64,000 nucleotides of DNA from Brasenia schreberi (Eukaryota; Streptophyta; Magnoliopsida; Nymphaeales; Cabombaceae), in contig JAYKKT010000076.1 in assembly GCA_036023115.1 (NCBI GenBank), positions 3,100,001 to 3,164,000 of the forward strand, written 5' to 3'. How positions within the stretch are numbered: position 1 is the first letter of the stretch; each line of letters opens with the position of its first letter. The notes beneath the pieces are model-generated. The model was not told the DNA's origin. It searched no databases and saw only the letters and a program-made list of their open reading frames with translations. Below are positions 11,601-23,600 of this stretch, in pieces. Position numbers and translations under genes: made by a program.

Positions 11601-14600
11601 CTAAACAAATCATCTCCCTTTGTGGAATCTTTTGAATCACCTTATCTAACTCTTCCCAAAAAGCTGTCTTTATACTATCTTCTAGTCCTACTTGGGGTGC
11701 GTAAGCAAAAACTATATTAAAAACCTCTGCTCCTAACACTAATTTCAACGTCATGATTCGGTCACCATATCGTTGTATGTCTACTACACTATCCTTTAAA
11801 TCTTTATTTATAATAATACCAACTCCGTTTCGAGCCTTTTCTTTACCTGGGTACCATAATTTAAAACCGGTATCATCTATCTCCTTTACTTTTTCTATAA
11901 CCCATTTTGTCTCTTGTAAATATAGAATATGAATCTTTCTCCAAATCATAGTATCTACCACCTCCATTAGCTTACCGGATAATGTTTCGATATTCCAAGA
12001 ACCAATACGAATCTTATTATCTAGGACTAGCTTTCTTACCCCCCCCCCCGCATCCGTCCATATTCAAAATGCGGAGACCCTATCTGAAAATTATTCACTA
12101 CATTGAATAAAAGATTGCAATGTCTATCAACAAGAAATGTAAAACGGCTCAAACATACTCAAGTCCAAATCCTCTATACAATCTGACCCTATTAAACATG
12201 TATTTCAGCATTCACTTTTCATGTATGACATAAACCCGAATATGATCAAGTAGGACCCAATTAAGTTACATTGAATAATCTTAGTGCTAAAAGCAAAAAA
12301 GAAGCAGAAAAGGTTATTAGTGAAGTAAAAGCTAAAATTTGAAAAGATTTATATAAAAAACTTAACTCAAAAGAAGGTGAGACATTTTTAAGATAGCTAA
12401 GTCTAGAGATGAAAAAATTAAGGATCTTACTTTTGTTAGATGCATCAAAGATGAGGATGAGAAGATTTTACTAACAAATAATGATATAAAAATAGATGAA
12501 AAAGTTATTTCCATAAGCTTTTTAATGAAAATACTGATGTTAGTATTAGTTAAAGAGAATTAACCAAATCATAAAAATATATAAACCATAATTTTTATTG
12601 ATGTATTCAAAAGAATATAGTAAAAAATGATCTTAAACATACAAAGGTTGGTAAATAGGTAAGATCAAATAATATTCCTATGGAGGTATGAAAAATCTTA
12701 GGAGAGGCGAAGATCACTTGGCTTAGAAGACTATCTAATGAAATATATAACTACAACAACAACTAAGCCTTTTTCCATACTAGACGGGGTCGACTATATG
12801 GATTCCTTGTTTCCAGAAAGCCCTATCATGTACCATGTTAGCAATAAACTCAACATAAGCTAGATCATTCTTTATTGTTTCATTCCAATACTTTTGTGGT
12901 TGTTCTCTAACTTTATTAATACTTTCAAAATCTAGTTTTTCATACCATCTTACATGCGCTTCTTTTTATTTTCTTTCTATATGTCCAAACCATCTTAAAC
13001 GATATTATCTCATTTTATCCTCTATTAGTGTGACTCCCAATTTGTTTCTAATAACCTCATTATGTATACGGTCTTTCCTTGTATAACCACTCATCCATCT
13101 CAACATCTTCATTTTTGCCTCAGGCATCATTTGTACATGTTGATGATTAACTGTCTAACACTCAAAACCATAAAACATGACAAGTCTAATTGTTTCTCTA
13201 TAATATTTATCTTTTAACTTTAATGGTATCTTCTTGTCACAATGAATACATGATGCTCCTCTCCATTTTAACCAACCTGCATTAATTTTATGCGTAACAT
13301 CTCCATCAATTATTCCATTATTCTAAAAAATTGACCCTAGTTATTTAAAACTTAACTTTTGGGGGATGCAATGTGTGCCAATTTTAATTTTTATGTTCTC
13401 CTAAGTAATCAAATGATCAAACTTAAATTTCATATATTCCGTCTTTCTTCTACTAAGTCGGAAGCCTTTACTTTCTAATGTTTCTCTCCGTAGTTCCAAT
13501 TTTCTATTAACTTTTTCCTTAGACTCCTCCTCTAACATAATGTCATCCGCAAATAACATACACCAAGGTACTTCATCTTGAATATGTTTTGTTAATTCAT
13601 CAATCACCATCAAATAAGTATAGACTTAAAGTTTATCCTTGATGTAACCCAATATTAACTTCAAAGAAGTTTGTCATTCCTTCATGGGTCCTCACACATG
13701 TTTTTGCACCATGTCTCTTATAAGGTTAATGTATGTTAATGGGATACCTTTTTTTTCAAGGTTCTCCAAAGAACCTCCCTTAGTACCCTATCATAAGCTT
13801 TTTCTAGATCAATAAATATCATGCGAAGGTATTTCTTTTTTTGCTCTAAAATGTTTCATAAGATGTCTTAAAAGGTGAATCACTTTAATAGTAGATCTGC
13901 CTGGCATGAATCCAAATTGGTTCTTTGTTGTACTCGATACTTGTCTTAAGCTACGTTCGATAATTCTTTCCATAATTTCATAGTATGGCTCATTAACTTG
14001 ATAGCCCAATAGTACACTACAAGTACAACTAAGCCTTTTCCCATAGTAGGTGGGGTCGGATACATAGATTCTTCATTTTTTTTTGTAGAATCCATGTTAA
14101 GTTCGACAAAGTTTTACGCTGACTCATGAAAGCCTAACGCAATCCTTTTCCTTTATCTGCTTGGGACTAGCCATGCAAGGGTGACTCCTTACATGCGCAG
14201 AGTTTACTTGATACTCCGATAATTCACACAATTTTAAATGTCTCCCTTGTTTTTGTATATGGGTATAAGTGTACTCGCTCAACATTTCTCACGCATCTTT
14301 TGGTTTCTTCATATTTCATTAAATAGTCTTGTGAGCCAAGTGATTCCTTTCTCTCATACGATTTTCCAAACTTTTATAGGAATATTGTTTAGTCCTACAT
14401 ATTTACCAACCTTCATATGTTTAAGAGCCTCTTTGACTTTATTCTTATAAATATGTCGGTAGAAATTGTGGTTTATATACTTTTCTAATTTAGCTAACTA
14501 TCCTAAGCTAATACTAACATCTTTATTTTTATTAAAAAGCTTATAAAAATAAATTTTCTATCTATTTTTCAAATCATCATTTGCCATTAGAATTTTCTCA

Positions 14601-17600
14601 TCCTCGCATTTGATGCATTTAATAAAAATAAGATCCTTAATTTTCTTATCTCTAGCCCTAGTTATCCAAAAAATATCTTTTTACTCTCTTTTGAGTTGAG
14701 CTTTTTATATAAATCCTCTCAAATTTTAACTTTTGCTTCACCGATGACCTTTTTCGCATCTTTTCGGCTTTCTTATAAGCCTCTAAGTTTTACTTGTCTT
14801 CTTACCATAATGTAATTTATAACATGCCCTCTTTACCTTGATTTTATCTTGCACTACTTCACTCCACCATGAAGCAGTAAACCTCCCTTAGATTTATTCA
14901 CCTAACACATCTTTCGCCACTTTCCTAATATGTATAGCCATACTGTTCCACATACCACAAGGTGTACCAACATAATTTTAAGCATCTCTTCGAAGGACTT
15001 TACATTTAAATATACCTTCTTTCTCGATTTCGAGGTTCCACTATTTAGTCTGAATAGCTCGACGCACTCTTTTCTTCTTTGTCCACATTTTTAGCTCTAA
15101 ATCCATAACTAAAAGTCAAGTACATTTATACCCATATACAAGAACAAGGGAGCCATCCATAATTGTATGAATTATCAAGATATCAAGTTAATGAGCCACA
15201 CTATGAAATTAGGAGAAAGAATTATTGAACATAGGCTAATACAAGTATCGAGTACAATAGAGAACCAATTTGGATTTATGAAGGCAAATCTACTATTGAA
15301 GCGATAGACCTGTTGAGACTTCTTATGAAACATTAAAGAGCTAAAATAACCCACATGATATTTATTGATATAGAAAAAGCTTACGATAGGGTGCTAAGAG
15401 ATTTCTTTGAATCTTGAAAAAGAGAGGTATCTCATTGACATATATAAATCTTATAAGAAATATGCATGATGGTTCAAAAACATGTGTGAAGACTCATAAA
15501 GGAATAACATATTTCTTTAAAAATATTGGGTTACATGAGGGATCTGTTTTAAGTCTATATTTATTTAAATTAGCTCTTGATGAATTAACAAAACATATTC
15601 AAGAAAAATATGTTATTTGTAGATGACATTGTATTAGTGGATAAGTCTAAGAAAAAAGTTAATAGGAAAGTAGAACTATGAAGAAAAATATTAGAAAGTA
15701 AAGACTTTTGACTTAGTGGAACGAAAATAAAATATACGGAATGTAAGTTTGATCATTTAATTTTGGTTACTTCTGATGATATAGAAACTAAGATTAACAC
15801 ACATTGCATCCCACAAAGTAAAAAATTTAAATACCTAGGATCAATTTTTTAAAATGATGAAAAAATTGAAGATGTTATGCATAAGTAATGCAGGTTGGTT
15901 AAAATAAAAAGGGACATCAAGTATTCTATGTGACAAGAAGATAATGTTAAAGTTGAAAGGTAAATATTATAGAGCAACAATTACACTTGTTATGTTTTAT
16001 GCTATGTTTTATGATTGAGTGTTGGGCATTTAATCATAAACATATACAAAAGATGTTCGTGACAAGAACGAAGATGTTTAGATAGATGGGTGGTCATACA
16101 AAGAAAGACCGTATACATAATGAGGTTATTGGGAATGGCAAAATGAGGAAAAAATGTTTAAGATGGTTTGGACATGTATAAAGGCGACCAAAGAAAGCTC
16201 CTATAAGAAACTGAAAAACTATATTGAAAATATTAAAAGAAGAAGAAGAAGAGCACAAAAGTGTTGGAAAGAAATAATAAAAAATGATCTAGCTCATGTT
16301 GAGTTAACTGCCAACATGGCACATGATAGTATAAAAAATAATCTTTAGGACATTATTATAAATTAATAGGGTTCGAGCAGTTTCAACTGTGTCTGCGTTT
16401 GCATTCAACAATACCATTTTGCTTAGGAGTCCTAGCATATGATGTCTAATGAATTATTCCATTGTTATCAAGATCGTTTTCAAAATATTTTGAAATAAAT
16501 TCACCACCTGAATCAGATCTAAATACTTTGATGTTAGTATCAAATTGTTTTTTAATCAAATTGTGAAAGATCATAAAATGTTTAAATACCTCAGATTAAA
16601 CTTTTAGGAGATACACTCATATATATCTAGTAAAATCATCAATGAATATAACATAGTATGATACCCTCCCTTTTAACAAGAAAAATATAGGTCCCCAAAG
16701 AATTATTTCAAAAGGTTTGCTTGAGGTAGACATCCTTTGAGAAAAAGAAAGATATTTCATTTAACAAAAGCACAATCCTTACAAAAGAAGTCTTTAATAT
16801 TTTTTATTCCAATAGAATGGCATTCGTACATCTTTTGAGGATTTAGATGGCGAAGTCTTTTATGCCATATAAGAACATCTTTAGCTAGAACATTACATTG
16901 TCCAAAATTTTGACTATGTAAGTAGTTCATTACATAAAGCCCTCCTTTTCTATGGCCATATCCAATCACCTTCTTCCTTAAGTGATCTTGTATAATACAA
17001 TTGTTTGATGAGAAAGTTACTTAAGTGATCTTGTATAATACAATTGTTTGATGAGAAAGTTATTACACAACCATTTTCAGATATTTGTGAAATTGAAAAA
17101 AGATTTAAATTTAATTTTGAAACCAATCTTATTTTTTAAATAAATTTTTCTATTTTAAAGATCTTCAATTTTATCAACACTTAATTTAGTTTCATCGGCT
17201 ATAAACACATATAAATCATATTTTTTTATGCGTTATTGCTCAACAGTTTTTCTTCACATGTCATATGAAATAAAACTCCAAAATCAAGCAACCAATATTC
17301 CGTTAGTGTTGGTGGAACAAACTACTCCAATAAGTACACTTCCTTTCATTTGTTTTTCAAATTGCTTTATTTTGTTCTGAAGTTCACGAAGAACAAGAGT
17401 TTCTTTTCCTTCGACCGCAATAACTTTGTTTTTTAATTTATAACAGAATTTGAGTACATGACCTAGTTCCATGCAATAAAAACAAATTACCTCCTTCTTT
17501 GAAGTAGGTTGTCCATTTGTCTTAGTGCAAAGGTTGATAGGGCTTGACATTTCCTCCAGGTTTGGATGCAACTAGTATGGAATCTCTTTGAATTTTTGCT

Positions 17601-20600
17601 TCCTTTGGCCTGATTTCTGCAATTTGTAAATCGACTAAGACTTCTTTTGTAGGAAATGGTTTTCTATGGATGAGACTGGCTCTCATTTCTTCAAAATTTT
17701 CCCTTAAACTTCTAAGAAACTAATAGATAAAGTCCTCATTTTGTTCGCATTGTCTTATATCGAGACAATGTACACTTCTTTTCGTATCCACGTAGTTGAT
17801 TCCAAATATTAGAAAACTCTGTGTAAAACTGACTAATATTCTTATTTCATTGTCTTAGAGTCATAAGTTTATCTCTTAGGGTCATTTTATGAGCTACATC
17901 ACTCTACATATGACTTTTTTTTAGATAATCTCACGCTTCACTACTGTTTGTAAAGTTTGCTAATCTCTTACATATTCATTAACATTATTCATGAGGATTC
18001 ATAGAATAGTTTTATATCCTCCCTCATATTCTTCCACTTGTTCTGGACTTAATTAATGGAAGGTTTCATTTTTGCTCTGCTAACATAACTCCACAGTTTT
18101 TCATGATTTGTGCCCATGTTTTATAGTTGGTATTTGTTAAGCGGAAACAAAAACCTTTTATCTTCCATTTTAATAATAAGCAATCAACAAACTTCTTACT
18201 TGAAACAAAGAGCAGTCCACTGGATCAAAAGCCTTCTTGGCACGCTTCTCGAGATCACCTTTCTCGATCAATCATCGTTAGCGAGGCTCTGATACCATGA
18301 AATGAAGATTAGCCTCACTCGATCTAAATAGTCACATAAAATGTCTTACACACTTCACAAAGAATCAAACCAAAATGCCTAAAGCACCAACACTTGAAAA
18401 AAGAATTTTATTATCTAAGTAAAGCCCCAAGGCATGAAGTTTACATGAGAGAAGTAAAGTATTTATAGACTAGAAGGGATGTCGTACAAAAGGAAAAATG
18501 AAAGGGGAAGAGTCAGCACCCAATGACTAGTGTGCTGGCCATTAGGTGTTGGTCTGACCAACGACTAGAAAAACTAGCCATTGGCTAGGTTGGTTGGTCG
18601 AAAGATGGCAGCATCATCAAGTGGTGGTGATGGTGGCAGCAACAGTGGCGGCCTTCTTCTAACAAGTAGGACTAGAAGATAGTATAAAGATGGTTTTTTT
18701 GGAAGACTTAGATAAGGTGATTCAAAGAATTCCACAAAGGGAGATTTGTTTAGGAAGAGACTTAAATGAACATGTTGGTAAAGAGGCATTAGGATATCAT
18801 GGTATTTATGAAAACTTTGGTTTTAGGATACAAATGAGGAAGGTAGGGAGATTTTAAATTTTGCTATGGCATTTGATCTCTTTATAGTCAATACAATCTT
18901 CAAAAAATGAAATGAACATTTAATTACTTATAAGAGTGGCTTATCATAAACACAAATTGATTATTTTGTTTGTAAGAAAAAAGATAGATCGTGTTATAAA
19001 TATTGCAAGGTACTTTCTGGAGAAAGCTTAACCACCAAACATCAACTTTTACTTATAGATTTACAGGGAAAAAAGTAGATAAAGAAGAAAAGAGTGCATT
19101 GAGTTATTGAGACTAAACGGTGAAACCTCAAAAGCGAGAAGAAGTTATATTTAAACAAAAATGTCCTTTGAGGAGATACTTTGAATTATGTTGGTACATC
19201 TTGTGATATGTGGAATGAAATGACTATACATATCAAGAAAGTAGCAAAAGACGTGTTAGTGAATCTAAAGGACGTGTATCGGCACAAAAAGAAGCTTGGT
19301 GGTAGAGTGAAGTGTAGAAAAAAAGACCAAAGAACCAATTTAGATTCAGGTTAAGCAAACTTACTATTGAAGCGATTCACCTTTTAAGACGTCCTATAAA
19401 ACATTTTAGAGCAAAAAAGAAAGACCTTCACATGATATTTATTGATCTAGAAAAAACTTACGATAGGATATCAAAGGATTCTTTGGAGAACTTTGAGAAA
19501 AAGAGGTATTCCATTAACATACATAAACCTTATAAGAGACATGTACGATGGTACAAAAATATGTGTGAGGACTCATGAAGGAATGACAGACATCTTTGAA
19601 GTTAATATTGGCTTCCACTTTAAGTCCATACTTATTTATAATGGTGATTGATGAGTTAACAAAACATATTCAACATGAAGTACCTTCTCTATGTTATTAG
19701 CATATGACATTGAATTAGTGGAGTCTAAGGAAAAAGTTAATAGAAAATTGGAACTATGGAGAGAAACATTAGAAAGTAAAGTCTTATGATCGAGTAGAAC
19801 AAAAACAAAAATATATGGAATATAAGTTTGATCATTTAGTTACTTCAGAGGACATAAAAATTAAAATTGACACACATTGCATCCCCCAAAAGAAAAGTTT
19901 TAAATACCTAGGGCCAATTTTTCAAAGTGATGGAAGAATTGATGGAAACATTATGCATAAAATTAATGTAAGTTAGTTAAAATGGAGAGGAGCATCAAGT
20001 ATTCTTTGTGATAAGAAGATACCATTGAAGTTAAAAGGTAAATATTATAGAGTACCAATTAAACTTGTTATGTTTTATGGTTATGAGTGTTGGGTAGTTA
20101 ATCATCAACATGTACAACTGTGGCAGAAATGAAGATGTTGATATGGATGAGTGGTCATAGAAAGAAAGACCATATACATAATGAGGTTATAAGAAACAAA
20201 TTAGGAGTGACACCAATAGATAATAAAATGAGAGAATATCGTTTAAGATGGTTTGAACATATAGAAAGAAGATCAAAAGAAGTGTTTGTAAGAAAGTATG
20301 AAAAACTAGATTTTGAAAGTATTAAAAGACGTAGAGGACGACTACAAAAGTGTTGGAAAGAAACAATAAAGAATGACCTAGCTTATGTTAAGTTAACTGC
20401 TAACGTGACACGTGATAGGGCTCTGTGAAAACAAAGAATCCATGTAGCCAACCCTGTTAGTATGAGAAAAGGCTTAGTTGTAGTTGTTGTATTGGATGGC
20501 AGTATGGACAATTGAAATCTAGTGGTCTATTAATCCAGGATATAACCTCCTATTGTTAAATGTCATGCAAACAATTTCTTTAAGGCTATGTGCTTTAACC

Positions 20601-23600
20601 AATACACGGTTGCTATCTGAGAAAACTAATGTCTGTGTGACTGTAAAAAGTGTAGTTGCAAGTTTCTAGATGCACGGAGAACTATACTCCCAATCTCACT
20701 ATACCAACTGATAATCCACTTGCAAATCTTGCAATCACTGAACAAGGTCCATAATACTAGGAAGGCAAAGATCCTATATCTGGAGTTTTATAAAAGTTCA
20801 TTAACTTTTCCAATATTTCCACTTAAATGATATACCTTGTCTCTAAAAAATTATATGATTTATTCAGTATGTTGTAAACGTGGTTGCGCAGCGGATAATC
20901 AATAGTAGGAAACATGAATACAAGATGAAGAAAAAAAACATGAAAGATCGAAGGAGGGGGCAGACCTCCAATGGAGGTTGCCCCCCTCTTTCTGTCTTTC
21001 TTAATCTCAGCAACTTAAACCCTATCAGCCCTTATATAAGAAGTTGTAAAGCGTAAAATGACCAAAACACCCTCTAGTACATAAAATTACCAAAATGCCC
21101 TTATGACTTCGGACAATTACAATATTACCTAAAATATCAAATTTACATGGTGATTGCAGCCGCTTTTTTAGCCCTCTTGGCTGTTTACTTCAGCAACTCA
21201 AGGTTTTAACTTTCATGCTTCTTGGTGATACTGCCACATTCCATACCATCAAATTCCTCTGGCCTCTTCTATGATTTGATTTTTCATGCATATGTAGTGA
21301 AAAAAGACTGTTTTCTGCATTTTTCTGAATTTTTCAGCCCCTTGGCTGTTCATTTTCAAGCAATCTCCTTTGCTATAACACTTGGCCTTCCTGGCTTTTC
21401 ATTTTCAGCAGCTTCATGGCTGTAATAACTCTTCAATTTTGCCTTCATGCTGTCTTTTCCAACAACTTTCATAGCTGTAAATTTCTGCATCTTCAATGGC
21501 TGCAAATATAATCATTTTGGCAATCCTCATGACTGCAACCTTTAGCATTTATCTATTTTCTGAAAACTTTCAAGAATTAGCAGATTGGAGACATTCCATC
21601 CAATCTGCCCACAACTGAACATTGGTGCCCTACACAACTGCCTTCTCTTTCTTGCTTTATATTTTTCTCTTTACTATAGTAACTCTAGATTGAAGTTGAT
21701 GCTGTTTAATCTTGCAATCATCTGCCTTAACTGGAACACTTCTTCACTATTGAAATTGCTTGGACAACTGTCATCATCCTTCAAAAAACTTTAAGACATA
21801 TCCTCTTCTGCCTCATGCAACACATGCATGTCTGGAACATATTTTTGTTCCTTCATCCAGGTCGATAATGAAGAAAACTATGATTTTTCATTTATCCAGG
21901 CTTAGGACCCATCACACATGAGAACCCTCACCATGAGTGGAGTGCTTCCTTTTCTTGTTTACACTCAAAAGCTGAAACCAAAGACACACATGCAACCGCT
22001 GTTGATTAAACTCTCCGCCTGTGTTGTGGGGATCGAAGAACCCTGCCAGGGAGCTAATGCTCTTCGTGCACCAATGCATATACGATTCTTTCAGATGAAG
22101 GGGCAAGTCTTCTATTCCAGAGCGTGTTGTCTAAAAAGGTCAACCAACCGCATCTCTGCAGTCTTACTGCATGTGCTTGTTTCTAGGCCAGTGACAGCGT
22201 GGTTATGCCTTGCTTCACTCTTGGTTTTGTTTTCCTTAGGATTAGATTTTACAGTCGTTTCTTGAGAAGATGGTCCAGTGACAGATGCACCACCAAGAAT
22301 GGAATGCTCAGTACCAGTGAAAGAATCTAAGAAATGACGTAACCCAGCTCGATTCTTATTGTGAAGGAACCAAGTCACATATCGTGTTGTGCTTGTTAAA
22401 TCTTCCATACATTTTTCGCGACATGCTCTTTCAGTAGATTCTGCAAATGTATTGAATGCAGACTCAACACGCTTCAAAAACACGTTGTGAGCACTTAAAT
22501 GCTCTCTATCCTTTTGCAGTAGATATACAGTGATGGGAAGCAGTCTCTTCAAAAATATATAGCAGTCTGAAACCCAACTGATGAAGAAAAGGCTCAAATG
22601 TGTCACGGGCTTTTACAACTACAATAACACAGGCAGTCCTGAAATAGTAGGTTCCATCATGAACATCTTCCACTTCGCATGCATTCACTATTTTCTCACG
22701 AGTAATCTCAGGGCATTTAATTCCACCAACAACAAAACGAAATTCTGCCATTGCCCTAAGAATTCATGTGGGTGCAATGCAAATCTGAGGACTTCTGAAT
22801 GCTCTAGGAGAAAGCTGTGATGCCATGGAACTATCGTTGCCATCCTTCAAGTTGAGACCATCTTCAGTACAGCTACATTCTTCCCTCACGTCATCATATA
22901 GTCTAGTTTCAGGTTCTTGAAGTTTTCCTTTCTTCTCTTGCATTTTCACCTTATGTTGTACTGGCAGAATACCTGTATTTCCTTTATCTGCAGTGACTAC
23001 TTTATTTATGTGGATAATGGATAGCAGCTAGGATAGCAGTTACCATTTTCCTTTCCCAAAAAGGTGGGGATAAGACTTACTGGTTTACTTTCTCATCTAA
23101 TCAGAAAAGGAAGTTTCCATAACTACTTTCCCATAAAATCAGGCAAGTAATTTGGAACTTACTTTTCCAGCATTTGATTATTCAAAAAATTTGAAAATTA
23201 CCTTTCAAATCTTTCTTTCCACGATTTTGTGTAACCTTTCTTCAAAAAAAATCTGGAACACCATCATTTTTGGCAGCCAATCACCTTCTCCTTTTTTTTC
23301 ATGGTCTTCTTCTTCTTCCTTGAGAACTTCCTTTTTTAACTTATCAGGCCATTTTGCAGGACTTGTAGTTTCTTTTCTTGCTTTGAGGTGAGAAAGTCAC
23401 TGCAGCAACATTATCCTCGATTTTGTATCTTGATGAAAAATGGGTGAGCAATATTGCCTTGTTGCGTACCCACTGAACTTAGGCACCATGATGAAGAGAA
23501 AAATCACAGGATGAGTAGCAGAAGATCTCCTGATCGTTATGCTCTCCTGATCGTTGAAATCAACTCTTTATGAAGAGCCACTTCGTGGTCAGTCTGAGTC

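Larger units (their letters stand above)
12285..16350 (+). mobile_element. Old RTE LINE copy (sense), split by another RTE
   Basis: Sense RTE sequence runs from 12285 to about 12746 (linker region) and resumes at about 15119 (TACATTTATACCCATATAC) to 16350, with [13 protein letters not shown] RT motifs, then the C-terminal region, ending before the TTG tail. It has many stops. About 40 bp of RTE is missing at the split, where copy 3 was inserted in the opposite direction. Confidence 0.8.
16375..18660 (-). mobile_element. Truncated Ty1/copia retrotransposon (minus strand)
   Basis: The 5' LTR lies at the right (18298-18660, truncated at its outer end), followed by a primer site tggtatcagagcctcgc (18297-18281) that matches the initiator tRNA-Met end. 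Leftwards come a gag zinc knuckle, a gag-pre-integrase part and half of an integrase. Reverse transcriptase, RNase H and the 3' LTR are absent. Confidence 0.85.

Noticed and set aside
12745..12780. (AAC)n / (TTG)n runs considered as ordinary microsatellites
   Set aside because: They sit at the 3' ends of RTE and SINE copies each time and are retrotransposon tails.
20120..20428. 102-codon open frame as a standalone gene
   Set aside because: It is the C-terminal region of an RTE LINE, matching the same region in the other RTE copies.
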